Below are positions 33,726 to 42,430 of a DNA stretch of 56,517 nucleotides, piece after piece. This stretch comes from Acidobacteriota bacterium (GTDB lineage Bacteria > Acidobacteriota > Terriglobia > Bryobacterales > Bryobacteraceae): the NCBI GenBank assembly GCA_005808475.1, contig SYLY01000285.1, positions 1 through 56,517 on the forward strand, written 5' to 3'. The notes beneath the pieces are model-generated. The model ran no database searches. It was not told the DNA's origin and worked only from the letters and a program-made list of their open reading frames with translations. Numbering within the stretch: the stretch's first letter is position 1; every line of letters begins with the position of its first letter. The position numbers and the translations under genes are program-made.

Positions 33726-34151
33726 GTGAGTATTTCTCTGGTTTGGGTGCTGGGCGCGGCGGCGGGCAGCATTCTCGGACTAACCGCCACGGTGAGGTCG
33801 CGCGATCCGGTGCGGATCCTGGTGGGACTGGCATCGGGTGCGGCGGGAGTCGCCGTGGTCCTGGCGGCGATGGCGGAGCTGGCGGAGTGGATTGCCGCGA
33901 GGGTGCTGCCGAACGGGATTGCGGCGGGCTCGGTGGCCGGGCTGGCGTACGGTGGCGCGCTCGGATTTCTACTCGGCGGGATTGGCATCTCGTTTTTCGG
34001 ATTTCTGTTGCGGCCGGGCGAACCGGTGGGGCGCGTCCTGGCGGGATCGTTCCGGCGCGGGGCGGCGATCGTGGCGGTGATGGGGGCGCTGTTCGGCGGA
34101 TTGTCGGGCGCGGTGATCGGAGCGCTACGCGCGAGCGGCGTGGTCCTGTAG
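33726..34151 (+). CDS. Small hypothetical membrane protein with glycine-rich helices
   Basis: This 141-residue protein has about four hydrophobic helices with GxxxG-like spacing (GAAAGSILGLTA, VAGLAYGGALGFLLGGIG, GALFGGLSGAVIGAL), as in glycine-zipper membrane proteins. No family is recognised. The GTG at 33726 is the most plausible start because the hydrophobic segment begins at once; GGGAG directly abuts it, too close for a normal Shine-Dalgarno, so the start is uncertain. It is divergent from the sulfatase (33-bp gap) and convergent with the amidohydrolase. Confidence 0.45.
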   Translation: MSISLVWVLGAAAGSILGLTATVRSRDPVRILVGLASGAAGVAVVLAAMAELAEWIAARVLPNGIAAGSVAGLAYGGALGFLLGGIGISFFGFLLRPGEPVGRVLAGSFRRGAAIVAVMGALFGGLSGAVIGALRASGVVL

Positions 34152-34162
34152 GCGGTCCCGCC

Positions 34163-35581
34163 TCAACGGCCCGCCAGAATCGGCTGTCCCGGAAGCGCGC
34201 CCTCCACGATCTTCCCGTCGCGCACCGCGAACTTCCCATCCACAAGAACGTGCGGAATCCCCTCCGAGTACTGGCTCGGGCGCTCGTAGGTCGCCACGTC
34301 TTGCACCTTCTCCAGGTCGAATAGCGCCAGATCGGCGTCGGCCCCCACGCGCACGCGCCCTTTGGTCCGCATCGACGGCGTGAACGCCTCGAGCCTCTTC
34401 GCCGGCAGCAGACTCATCTTCGCGATCGCGTCCGACAACCGGATCGTCTTCCGTTTGCGGACGTATTCGGCCAGGATCCGGGCGTAGGTGCCCGCTCCAC
34501 GTGGATGCCCCTGGCCGTCGTAGATCATGCCATCGGAGGCGATCATCACCTGGGGATGGCCGATCGCCTTGTCGACGGTTTCTTCGGTATTGGTGAAGGT
34601 GACGATCGAGCCGCCGATCTTCCGGTACTTGTCGAACGTCTCCTTAGTCAGCCGCTCTCCCGTCTTGACCCACACCAGATCCTTGTAGTCGGCGTTGAGC
34701 CGGTCTTGCCAGCCCGGATCGAAGATCGACGACTCGATCTGGGTCTGGCCGGCCGTGTACGGATAGGCCTCCATGGTGACGTCGAGCCCATGCGCCCGCG
34801 CGCCGTCGACCATCTTCAGCGCCGCGTCGATGTGCTTGGCTCCCGACGATGCCTGGATATGAACGATGTGCAGGGGCGCGCCCGTCACGGCGGCGTTGGC
34901 GATCACCTCTTGCAGGCTCTCCACCATTTTCGCCCGGCCATCTCGCGTGTGCACGAAGCCCGGCCGCTTGAATTCGGCCGCAACGCCGAACGCCTCCAGG
35001 ATCTCCTGCTGATTGCAGCCCGGCACGTATCCGATGCCGAACCCGACTCCCAGTCCGCCCTCGCGCATCCCCACGCGCAGATTCTCGAGGGTCGCGCGAT
35101 GCTGCTCCGGTGTGGCGATCGTCGCAATCGCCTTGTCGCGCGGCAGCCAGGACCCGGTGTCGCCCAGCACCTTCATCCGCGCGATCGGATGGCTGACCGT
35201 CGCGCCGTAGTTCACCAGCGCCTTGCCCTTTCGCTCGTCATACCATGCGGCGACGGGGAATACGCCGATCTCCATCTCGAGAGCCGTTGTGACGCCGTCG
35301 CGCGCCTTGTACCGGTAGTTCTCCGGCGTCTGGCCGTGCGAGTGGAGATCGATGAATCCGGGAGCGATCACCAGTCCTTTTGCATCGATCACCGTCTTGG
35401 CTTGGAGCGGCTTGTTCGAAATCCGGCGGATCTTACCGCCCTGAATTCCGACCGACCGGATCGCGTCCAGACCCGATTCGGGGTCGATGACGCGGCCTTC
35501 GTTCAGAGCGATGTCAAAGGTCTGCGCCGACAGAGTGGCCGTAAGTAATAGGAATCGCAAGATGTTCCACGTGGAGTCCAT
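34163..35581 (-). CDS. Exported amidohydrolase, N-acyl-D-amino-acid deacylase-like
   Basis: This 472-residue enzyme has a signal peptide (NILRFLLLTATLSAQT) and the amidohydrolase metal site: HSH in GFIDLHSHGQ, EMEIG after DGVTTAL, HIVHIQASSG and the Asp in VMIASDGMI. This order resembles D-aminoacylases and related deacylases. Most D-aminoacylases use a Cys-Gly pair at the EMEIG position; a Glu here suggests a related subgroup with a different metal ligand. It would release amino acids from N-acylated or D-amino-acid peptides outside the cytoplasm. A TATGGT box lies 6 bases before the ATG. Confidence 0.82.
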   Translation of the reverse strand: MDSTWNILRFLLLTATLSAQTFDIALNEGRVIDPESGLDAIRSVGIQGGKIRRISNKPLQAKTVIDAKGLVIAPGFIDLHSHGQTPENYRYKARDGVTTALEMEIGVFPVAAWYDERKGKALVNYGATVSHPIARMKVLGDTGSWLPRDKAIATIATPEQHRATLENLRVGMREGGLGVGFGIGYVPGCNQQEILEAFGVAAEFKRPGFVHTRDGRAKMVESLQEVIANAAVTGAPLHIVHIQASSGAKHIDAALKMVDGARAHGLDVTMEAYPYTAGQTQIESSIFDPGWQDRLNADYKDLVWVKTGERLTKETFDKYRKIGGSIVTFTNTEETVDKAIGHPQVMIASDGMIYDGQGHPRGAGTYARILAEYVRKRKTIRLSDAIAKMSLLPAKRLEAFTPSMRTKGRVRVGADADLALFDLEKVQDVATYERPSQYSEGIPHVLVDGKFAVRDGKIVEGALPGQPILAGR

Positions 35582-35602
35582 CTCGCCACCATATCACGAT
35601 CA

Positions 35603-35631
35603 GTAGGGGCGTCGCAGCGCCGCACCCCTAC
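35603..35631 (-). terminator. Hairpin at the 3' end of the VWA gene
   Basis: GTAGGGG (35603-35609) and CCCCTAC (35625-35631) form a 7-bp stem that overlaps the VWA stop codon and precedes the amidohydrolase gene on the same strand. It could separate their transcription. No U-tract. Confidence 0.35.
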
Positions 35632-36686
35632 TTGTTGAAGACCGACGCCGTATAATAGCCGACACGGGTTCGAATGTCCAGATCGTGGCGGTTTACCCCC
35701 ACCTTGATATCGTGCCAACCACCCTCTTCCCGGTTGTTCGGCTTGTAGGAGAGGATGTACTGGCTGTGGAGTTCCTCGCCGAGTTCGGTGACCACCCTCT
35801 CCAGGTCGCTTTGCGAAAGGAAGGAGAACTCGCGTCCACCTGTGTAGCGGGTGAACACCTCCAGGGGATTCGGAATGAAGACCGACTTCACCTGGACCAT
35901 GGCCTCTTTGATGAGCGGCACGACGTCGAAAGTCTGGCCGCCGTATCCGGTCATCGCCGCGGCGGTCCCCGGCGTCTGAGCGCCGCCCCCGGGAACGGGC
36001 CGGGCCGTGGCCGGAATGTGATCCGGACGGGGCGGATCCATCTTTTTGGCGAGATTGGTGATCAGGCGGTTCAGGTTCACCGAGTAGACGATGATGTTGT
36101 TCACCTGCGCCGAAAGCAGAGCCTCCCGGATGCGGCCTTCGCTGCCCTTGTCGCGCGTTTCGGCGATCAGGAGCAGGATGCGTTTCCGTTCTTTCGGCTT
36201 GTTCCGCAGGACTCGCGTCGCTTCGAAGACGGCGTCCACCATCGCCGAAGTGGACGAACCCGGGTTGATCTTGTCGAGCGCGCGGGTGAATTCCTTGCCG
36301 TCATTGGTGAAGCCATCGGTGAGCCACACCATCCGATGGTCGAACTTGAGGATCGCCGCTTCACCCTGCTGCCCGACGACCAATCCCTCCAGCAGCGGCC
36401 CGATCTTCTTGATCTTGGGCAGCATCGGTTCCACCATGTTGTTGGCCTGGATCGCCACCACCAGGGAGATTGGCACGTACGTGACGTCGACCTTGATGTC
36501 TTGCTGCCTGCCGTTGTCGGCCAACGTGAAGTCTTTTCCTTGCAGCCCGTTGACGAACTTCTTGGTGCGCTTGTCGATCACCGTGACCGGGGCGACTACT
36601 TCTTCGGTGCCAGTGGAGAACTTTGGCTCCTGCGCCTGAAGGCACAGAACCGGAACCAGGACGAGGGGGACGAAGACGCGGGGCAT
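35628..36686 (-). CDS. Exported VWA-domain protein, acidobacterial VWFA-related type
   Basis: This 352-residue protein has a signal peptide (FVPLVLVPVLCLQAQ), then the TIGR03436-type segment VVAPVTVIDKRTKKFVNGLQ with DFTLADNGRQQDI, and a von Willebrand A-like domain from about residue 70. The MIDAS motif DxSxS is degenerate (VVAIQANNMVEPM in its place), so metal-dependent adhesion may be lost. The C-terminal SQYILSYKPNNREEGGWHDI is typical of this family. Members are abundant in Acidobacteria, with no assigned function beyond extracellular binding. Confidence 0.88.
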   Translation of the reverse strand: MPRVFVPLVLVPVLCLQAQEPKFSTGTEEVVAPVTVIDKRTKKFVNGLQGKDFTLADNGRQQDIKVDVTYVPISLVVAIQANNMVEPMLPKIKKIGPLLEGLVVGQQGEAAILKFDHRMVWLTDGFTNDGKEFTRALDKINPGSSTSAMVDAVFEATRVLRNKPKERKRILLLIAETRDKGSEGRIREALLSAQVNNIIVYSVNLNRLITNLAKKMDPPRPDHIPATARPVPGGGAQTPGTAAAMTGYGGQTFDVVPLIKEAMVQVKSVFIPNPLEVFTRYTGGREFSFLSQSDLERVVTELGEELHSQYILSYKPNNREEGGWHDIKVGVNRHDLDIRTRVGYYTASVFNK

Positions 36687-36727
36687 GGGCTAGTTCATTT
36701 GATGTTAGCCCGGCCGCGGCGGTTCCG

Positions 36728-36898
36728 CTATTGTTGTTTGCGCCGGCGCCGGCCGAGAGCAGCGACACCGACCAAGCCGAATCCGATCAGAATCATCGAA
36801 CTGGCTTCCAGAGCATCGAAAGTCGGGGCCGGTGGCGCTTGGGTGGCGGCTGGGAGAGCTGCAACCGACAGTACCCACAAAAGGAGCAGAGTGTTCAT
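36728..36898 (-). CDS. 56-residue protein: signal peptide plus PEP-CTERM-like anchor
   Basis: From ATG 36898 the product is NTLLLLWVLSVAALPA (signal peptide), a 15-residue Pro-rich stretch, a single hydrophobic helix (MILIGFGLVGVAALG) and a basic tail RRRRKQQ. The helix and Arg tail match the PEP-CTERM sorting signal recognised by exosortase systems, but the Pro-Glu-Pro motif is absent (PTFDALEAS instead). After removal of both ends almost nothing would remain, so it could be a remnant of a larger surface protein, a decoy substrate, or simply a small membrane protein. It lies between mog and the VWA gene, same strand. Confidence 0.6.
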   Translation of the reverse strand: MNTLLLLWVLSVAALPAATQAPPAPTFDALEASSMILIGFGLVGVAALGRRRRKQQ

Positions 36899-36943
36899 GT
36901 GACTCTTGGTACCAACGATCCCCATCGTACCCGTCGGTGGGGG

Positions 36944-37420
36944 TCAATGGGAAGTCTCGCCGCGCAACAATCGTACTACGTGTGGTACTAGATCCAGGAT
37001 GGCCTCCAGCGACTCCACCGCTCCCTTGGGGGAGCCGGGAAGGTTGACGATCAGCGTTTTTCCCCGCAGACCGGCCGTCGCCCGCGACAGGTAGGCGAGC
37101 GGCGTGTATTGCGAACCATGGGTGCGCATCTTCTCGCCGAACCCCGGCATTTCGCGCTCCAACACGTCTTGGGTGGCCTCTGGCGTGACATCGCGAAGCG
37201 CGGCCCCGGTGCCGCCGGTGGTGAAGATCGCCATGTAGACGCCAGAATCGGCCAATTCACGCAGCTTATCCGCGATCAGATGGCGCTCGTCGGGCAGGAT
37301 CTCGAGGAACGGCACTTCCGCGCCCTCCTGCTCGAGGCGCTCCTTGACCGCCGGACCGGACTGGTCGCGCCGCAGCTTGAGAAAACCCATGTCACTGATG
37401 GTCAGAACCGCGTATTTCAC
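36944..37420 (-). CDS. mog: Molybdopterin adenylyltransferase (Mog/MoaB type)
   Basis: This 158-residue enzyme adenylates molybdopterin before metal insertion. The core motif FTTGGTGAALRDVTPEAT is the MPT-binding loop, with the second loop NLPGSPKGAVESL. Length and sequence fit MogA or MoaB; the two cannot be separated safely from sequence. It overlaps moaC by 4 bp (ATGA), and moaC overlaps moeA, so the three are co-translated. Confidence 0.9.
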   Translation of the reverse strand: MKYAVLTISDMGFLKLRRDQSGPAVKERLEQEGAEVPFLEILPDERHLIADKLRELADSGVYMAIFTTGGTGAALRDVTPEATQDVLEREMPGFGEKMRTHGSQYTPLAYLSRATAGLRGKTLIVNLPGSPKGAVESLEAILDLVPHVVRLLRGETSH

Positions 37421-37878
37421 CGGCGGAAATCTCCACTCTTGCCGCCCGTCTTTTCGAGCAGGAACAGATCCGTGATCTCGATCGCTTTGTCGAGCGCCTT
37501 GGTCATGTCGTAGACGGTGAGCGCCGCCACCGCCGCCGCCGTCATCGCCTCCATTTCGACGCCTGTCTGGCCCGTGGTGGACGCCGTGGCGACGATGCGC
37601 ACCCCGTCCGGCTCGACAGTCGCGACCACATCGGCGTGCGTCAGCGCCAGCGTATGGCAGAGTGGGATCAACTCGGACGTACGTTTGGCCGCCATCACGC
37701 CGGCGATCCGCGCCACCTCGAGCGGATCGCCCTTGGGATTACCGGGCAGCTTGGCGAGCACCTCCGGCCGGATCTTGACGAAGGCCTGCGCGCGCGCGGT
37801 CCGTTTGGTGGCTGTCTTGGCGGATACGTCGACCATGCGCGCCGCGCCGGCCTCGTCGTAGTGGGAAAGTTGGCTCAT
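37417..37878 (-). CDS. moaC: Cyclic pyranopterin monophosphate synthase
   Basis: This 153-residue enzyme turns the MoaA product into cyclic pyranopterin monophosphate, the second step of molybdenum-cofactor synthesis. Diagnostic segments are [37 protein letters not shown] and [10 protein letters not shown] (active-site Asp/Lys region). Complete. moaA is not in this window, so the first step is encoded elsewhere. Confidence 0.96.
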   Translation of the reverse strand: MSQLSHYDEAGAARMVDVSAKTATKRTARAQAFVKIRPEVLAKLPGNPKGDPLEVARIAGVMAAKRTSELIPLCHTLALTHADVVATVEPDGVRIVATASTTGQTGVEMEAMTAAAVAALTVYDMTKALDKAIEITDLFLLEKTGGKSGDFRR

Positions 37879-39068
37879 TTGAGGATGACTCGGATGGAGT
37901 CGCCTTGTTTCCAGGATTCGCGGTCAGCGTCCACCACCAGGAAGGCGTTGGACCGGGCGAGCGCGGCGACGTCGCTCGAGCCCTGCCATCGTAACGCGGT
38001 AACCTCGCCGGCGTCGTCTGAAACGCGGGCCGGCAGGAATCGCGTGAGGCCGGTCTTGTGACTGAAGTCGTGGGTGATGCGGGCGCGCGGCATGGGGAGC
38101 GGTGTTTCAGTCTCGCCCGCCAGCAGTCGCGTGGCGGCCTCGGCGAACAGCCGGTAGGTGACCATGGTGGAGGCGGGATTTCCGGGCAGGCCGAAGAAGA
38201 AGCGGCCGCGCACGCGCCCGAACACGAGCGGTTGGCCGGGCTGAATCAGCACCCGGTCGAAGTGGAACTCGGCGCCGAGGGCGGCGAGCACAGGCTCCAC
38301 GTAGTCGTATTTGCCCGCCGAGACGCCACCGGAAAGCAGCAGCAGATCGGCCCGCAATCCCTCCTCGATCAGGCGGCGGGTGTCCGCCTCGTTGTCCGGC
38401 GCCACAGGCAGGATCCGGGGGATGCCGCCCGCGAGCGCCACTTGCGCGGCCACCGACCATGCGTTCGAGTTGCGCACCTGATTGTCCGCCGGGATGGACT
38501 CGACCGGCACCACCTCGTCTCCGGTGGATAGAATCGCGACCACAGGCTTGGCGAACACGGGCACTTCCCGCATGCCGATCGTGGCCAGCATGGCGATATC
38601 GGCGAAGTCCAGGCGGCGGCCCGGAGGCAGCAGTTCCTGCCCGTGGCGCGCCTCGGCGGCGCGGGCGTTGACGAACTCGCCCGGTTTCGGCGATCGCGAA
38701 GTGGCCATCAGTTCGCCTTCGCGCCGCGTGTGCTCCACCATTACGATGGCGTCGGCGCCGCAGGGAACCGGAGCGCCGGTCATGATCTCGACGCATTCGC
38801 CCGGCCCCACCTCCCCCGGGAACATGCCGCCCGCCGCGACTTCGCCCACCACGCGGAGCGCACCCGGCAGATCGGCGGAGCGCACCGCGAACCCGTCCCG
38901 CAGCGAACGCGCCACGGGCGGGTAGTCGCGATCGGCATGGGCGAATTGCGCCAAAACGCGTCCGGCCGCCTCTCCCAGGGGCGCGATCTCGATAGCCGGC
39001 CGGGGTCCGGAAGCGGTCACGGCGTCGATCACCACGCGCCGCGCCTGATCGAAGGTGCAAGTAGCCAC
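37875..39068 (-). CDS. moeA: Molybdopterin molybdenumtransferase
   Basis: This 397-residue enzyme inserts molybdate into adenylated molybdopterin. Recognised elements: PPVARSLRDGFAVRSAD, GECVEIMTGAPVPCGADAIV, LSTGDEVV, LSGGVSAGKYDYV and FFGLPGNPASTMVTY. The start is GTG at 39068, giving ATCTFDQARRVV; a longer frame upstream runs into the divergent amidase and is not protein-like. TAGAAT lies 7 bases before the GTG, with no Shine-Dalgarno. First gene of moeA-moaC-mog. Confidence 0.95.
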   Translation of the reverse strand: MATCTFDQARRVVIDAVTASGPRPAIEIAPLGEAAGRVLAQFAHADRDYPPVARSLRDGFAVRSADLPGALRVVGEVAAGGMFPGEVGPGECVEIMTGAPVPCGADAIVMVEHTRREGELMATSRSPKPGEFVNARAAEARHGQELLPPGRRLDFADIAMLATIGMREVPVFAKPVVAILSTGDEVVPVESIPADNQVRNSNAWSVAAQVALAGGIPRILPVAPDNEADTRRLIEEGLRADLLLLSGGVSAGKYDYVEPVLAALGAEFHFDRVLIQPGQPLVFGRVRGRFFFGLPGNPASTMVTYRLFAEAATRLLAGETETPLPMPRARITHDFSHKTGLTRFLPARVSDDAGEVTALRWQGSSDVAALARSNAFLVVDADRESWKQGDSIRVILK

Positions 39069-39081
39069 TTGCGCTATTCTA
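39057..39081. promoter_or_regulatory. Divergent moeA/amidase promoter with operator-like inverted repeat
   Basis: Only 21 bp separate the two starts. TATTCT on the plus strand (39075-39080) and TAGAAT on the minus strand (39081-39076) overlap by five bases, ending 9 and 7 bases from the respective start codons. GCAAGT (39057-39062) and ACTTGC (39067-39072) form a perfect 6-bp inverted repeat across the moeA GTG, a possible operator or hairpin. Confidence 0.45.
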
Positions 39082-39089
39082 CAAAGTTC

Positions 39090-40436
39090 ATGCGGACCCT
39101 CACCGAAACCGCGCGTCTGCTTCGCGCTCGCGAACTGTCGCCGGTGGAGGTGGTTCGCGAGCACCTCGAGCGCATTTCGGCCGATGCCGGCCGGATCAAC
39201 GCCTTCGTTTCGGTGCGCGCCGAGGAGGCTCTCGCCGAAGCCCGGCGGCTGGAAAGCCAGCGCGAGCCGGGCCCTCTGCACGGCGTTCCGGTGACGATCA
39301 AGGACAGTCTGGACGTGGCGGCCATGCCGACCTACTGCGGGACTCGATTCCGCGCCAGCCACGTCGCCCGCGAGGATTCCGCGGCGGCCGCCCGGTTGCG
39401 GCGCGCGGGCGCGGTGATTCTCGGGAAGACGAACTGCCCGGAGTTCCTCGCCAACTACGAGACCGACAACCACATCGCCGGGCGGACCAACAATCCGCTG
39501 GACGCGGAACGCACGCCCGGCGGTTCGAGCGGCGGCGAAGCGGCGGCCATCGCGGCGAATTTCTCGGCCGGCGGGATCGGCAGCGACGGTGGCGGATCCA
39601 TCCGCTGGCCCGCGCACTGCTGCGGCATCGCGGGGCTGAAGCCGACCCCGGGCCGCATCCCCGCCACGGGCCACTTTCCGTTGATCCAGCATCCGGGTGG
39701 GCTGCTCGGCGTCATCGGTCCGATGGCGCGAACGGCGGCGGATGTACGGGCCTTGTACGACGCGGTCCAGGGCTACGATTCGAGCGATCCTTTCTCGGTT
39801 CCCTTGCTCGATCCGGCGGTGGATCTCGTGGGTACGCGTGTGGGCGTGATGGAGCGCTTCTTCGATGTGCCCGTGCAGCCGGCCATCGTGGCCGCGGTGC
39901 GGCGCGCGGCCGCGGCGGCGGCGGACCTGGGACTTACCGTGGACGAGTTCTCGCCGAAGGGGCTCGAGCGCGCGCCCAACGTATGGTCGTTCTTCTTCAC
40001 CGAACTCGCCGCGCCGTTTACTCGCGAGTTACTCCAGGGCAGGGAAGACGAGGCGCACTGGACCGGAACCGAGTTCTACGATCTGGTCAAGCACAAGCCG
40101 GAACCCGCGGGCAAGGACGTCGTCGAGAACTTGGGCCGCCGCGACGCGATGCGGCGCCACTTGTTGGCGGAAATGCCGGACGTCGTGATCGCGCCAGCCG
40201 CGGGCGTGGCCGCGTTCCGCCACCGCGAGCGCCGCTACGACGTGGGCGCCGGACGGACGATCGGTCTGTTTCAGGCGATGATGCCGCTGACGTGGGTGAA
40301 CCTGATGGGTCTGCCCTCGATGGTGATCCCGTTCGGCCGCGACGGCGACGGGATGCCGGTGGGCGTTCAGTTGATCGGCCATCCCTGGAGCGAAGGGCTG
40401 CTGCTCGAACTGGCGGTGAGGCTGGAGTTTTACTGA
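39090..40436 (+). CDS. Amidase (amidase-signature family)
   Basis: This 448-residue serine hydrolase shows the full Ser-cisSer-Lys triad: Lys in GVPVTIKDSLD, cis-Ser in GSDGGGSIRWPAHCCG and nucleophile Ser in TPGGSSGGEAAAIAANF. The family cleaves amides of carboxylic acids; substrate class is not predictable, though GatA-like tRNA function is unlikely without GatB/C. ATG 39090 was chosen; a long upstream extension is antisense to moeA. No signal peptide. It converts amides to acids in the cytoplasm. Confidence 0.92.
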   Translation: MRTLTETARLLRARELSPVEVVREHLERISADAGRINAFVSVRAEEALAEARRLESQREPGPLHGVPVTIKDSLDVAAMPTYCGTRFRASHVAREDSAAAARLRRAGAVILGKTNCPEFLANYETDNHIAGRTNNPLDAERTPGGSSGGEAAAIAANFSAGGIGSDGGGSIRWPAHCCGIAGLKPTPGRIPATGHFPLIQHPGGLLGVIGPMARTAADVRALYDAVQGYDSSDPFSVPLLDPAVDLVGTRVGVMERFFDVPVQPAIVAAVRRAAAAAADLGLTVDEFSPKGLERAPNVWSFFFTELAAPFTRELLQGREDEAHWTGTEFYDLVKHKPEPAGKDVVENLGRRDAMRRHLLAEMPDVVIAPAAGVAAFRHRERRYDVGAGRTIGLFQAMMPLTWVNLMGLPSMVIPFGRDGDGMPVGVQLIGHPWSEGLLLELAVRLEFY

Positions 40437-40471
40437 AACCTCACCCGCGGAGCGCGCGTAGCTATCGGTGG

Positions 40472-41371
40472 ATGATTTCCGGACGCCACGCTGTTCTTGC
40501 GTTTCTCGGCTCGGGGCTGCTGTTCGCGCAAGCGGGCGGCTATCCGGTGTTGCGCGAACTCCACCCGTTTCCGTACTCCCGGTTCTTCATTCCCAATGGC
40601 GCCGAACGGCGCACTTCCGTCGTCATGCTGCACGGAAGCGAGGGTGGGTCCGTTCCTTACCTCGAATCCGAAGCGGCGATCCTCGCCAGCCAAGGCTTCG
40701 CGGTTCTGGTGCTGTGCTACTTCGATTGCGGGCGAGGGCTGGCCGGCGTTCGCCAGACCCTGCGCGACGTCGATGTGTCCCTGGTGCATCGCGCCACCGC
40801 TTGGCTCCGGTCACTGCCGGAGAGCGACGGCAAAGTGGTGGTCTATGGATTTTCCCGCGGCGCGGAGCTTGCGTTGATCGCGGGCGGCGCGAGCGGAACG
40901 GACGCGGAGCGGCCAGACGCATTGGTGGTCCACTCGCCCAGCGATCTCCACAACAGCTTCTTCAATTGGAGTTGGCGCGATGCGGCCTGTTGGCTCTGCC
41001 GCGCCGGCCAGGGGAACTGCGCCCGCGACGCTCCGCGCGCGGCGTTCGTGTGGAACATCGGCTGCGGCCCCGACGACGAGACCCGCATGGACTTCTCCCA
41101 AAGCGCTTGGCGGGTGGATGGCTCGATCGTGCGCGCGGGTACGCGAATCCCAGTGGAACGCTTCCCAGGCCCGACGATGATCACGGTTGGCGAACAGGAC
41201 GAAGTCTGGCCGGTAAGCCAAACACGGCGCATCGAGGCCGCGCTTCGCGCTTTCGGACGGGAGCCGGAAGTTCACTACTTTCCCGAGGGAGGACACGTGT
41301 TCGGCTACGCCGGCGAGAACGAGCGGAGACGGCTCGTGCTGGAGTTCCTGCGAAAGATCCGCGGCGGCTGA
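40472..41371 (+). CDS. Secreted alpha/beta hydrolase, dienelactone-hydrolase-like
   Basis: This 299-residue enzyme has a signal peptide (GRHAVLAFLGSGLLFAQ) and an alpha/beta hydrolase fold. The nucleophile elbow is YGFSRGAEL, the oxyanion region MLHGSEGG, the acid in GEQDEVWP and the histidine in PEGGHVFGY, giving a complete Ser-Asp-His triad. Size and motifs resemble dienelactone hydrolase or acyl-CoA thioester hydrolase/BAAT C-terminal-like proteins. It contains cysteines in CWLCRAGQGNC that may form disulfides outside the cell. It follows the amidase by 35 bp. Confidence 0.82.
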   Translation: MISGRHAVLAFLGSGLLFAQAGGYPVLRELHPFPYSRFFIPNGAERRTSVVMLHGSEGGSVPYLESEAAILASQGFAVLVLCYFDCGRGLAGVRQTLRDVDVSLVHRATAWLRSLPESDGKVVVYGFSRGAELALIAGGASGTDAERPDALVVHSPSDLHNSFFNWSWRDAACWLCRAGQGNCARDAPRAAFVWNIGCGPDDETRMDFSQSAWRVDGSIVRAGTRIPVERFPGPTMITVGEQDEVWPVSQTRRIEAALRAFGREPEVHYFPEGGHVFGYAGENERRRLVLEFLRKIRGG

Positions 41372-41384
41372 CGCGGAGCCGCGA

Positions 41385-42413
41385 TCAGGCCAGATCGAAC
41401 CCGTGCTGCTTCCGGTGGTGCGGACCGTCATACATCTTCGACGACTTGAACAACTCGTGCCGGCCGTCGGTGGCCTGGTCGCGGACCTTGGCCCGAAGGG
41501 CATCCAGTTCCGCGGCGGTCATCGGCTGGAAAGAGCGGGCCAGAGCGATGTCCTCTTTCAACTGCGCCATCGTCGTGATCCCCACCACTTGCGTCGACAC
41601 CGGCTGGCTCAGACAGTAGCGGAAGCACTCGGCGGCGGTGAGTCCGAACTTCTCGATGAGCCGGCCTTGCGTGGCGCCGCCCGCCAGTCCCTTCATGCCG
41701 ATCACCCCCACATTCCTTCGAAGGCATTCGGGGACGACCTGCTTCTGAAAGCTGCGGTAGTGGAAGTCGAGCACGTTGATGGGCATCTGCGCCGAATCCC
41801 ACGCGTGCGGCTTGGCGAGCATCTTCATGTGGATCGCCGGATCCTTGTGGCCGGTGAATCCGATGTAGCGGACCTTGCCCGCCTTCTTCGCTTCCAGCGC
41901 GGCCTTCAGTCCGCCCTTGTCGAACACCCAGTCCGGATCGTTGTCATACACCATCTCGTGGAACTGCCACAGGTCGAGGTGATCGGTTTTCAGCCGGCGC
42001 AGACTGTCCTCGAGGTTCTTCATCGATCCGGCGTAGTCGCGCTCGCAGTTCTTCGTCATGAGGAACACCTTCGAGCGGCGGTTGTCCATCTTCAGCGCCG
42101 TGCCCATCACTTCCTCGGAGTGGCCGTTGTGATAGTCCCAGGCGTTGTCGAAGAATGTCATGCCTTCGTCGATCGCGGCGTGCATGATGCGGATCGCTTC
42201 CTTGTCGTCCTTCACCGATCCGATGTGCCATCCGCCGAGGCAGAGCATCGACACCATCTCACCGGTCCGGCCGAGCTTGCGCTTGGGCACGCCCGATTCG
42301 GCGGCCGAGGTGGTGCTCTCCAATACCTGCCCCGCCAGCGCGGCCACGCTCAGCCGCGTGCCGGCGGTCTTCATGAATTCGCGTCTGGACGCGGAAGGCG
42401 TTTCGGGTGTCAT
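41385..42413 (-). CDS. Tat-exported aldo/keto reductase
   Basis: This 342-residue aldo/keto reductase carries a Tat-type leader (ASRREFMKTAGTRLSVAALA). The catalytic tetrad is visible in FFDNAWDYHNGHSEE (Asp, Tyr), VFLMTKN (Lys) and LWQFHEM (His). Export of an NAD(P)H-type enzyme through Tat would need cofactor loading before transport, as in other such predicted exported oxidoreductases. GAGGA lies 8 bases before the ATG. Divergent from the DUF362 Tat protein with 31 bp between, suggesting joint regulation. Confidence 0.88.
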   Translation of the reverse strand: MTPETPSASRREFMKTAGTRLSVAALAGQVLESTTSAAESGVPKRKLGRTGEMVSMLCLGGWHIGSVKDDKEAIRIMHAAIDEGMTFFDNAWDYHNGHSEEVMGTALKMDNRRSKVFLMTKNCERDYAGSMKNLEDSLRRLKTDHLDLWQFHEMVYDNDPDWVFDKGGLKAALEAKKAGKVRYIGFTGHKDPAIHMKMLAKPHAWDSAQMPINVLDFHYRSFQKQVVPECLRRNVGVIGMKGLAGGATQGRLIEKFGLTAAECFRYCLSQPVSTQVVGITTMAQLKEDIALARSFQPMTAAELDALRAKVRDQATDGRHELFKSSKMYDGPHHRKQHGFDLA

Positions 42414-42430
42414 GGTTGAAATCCTCAGCC

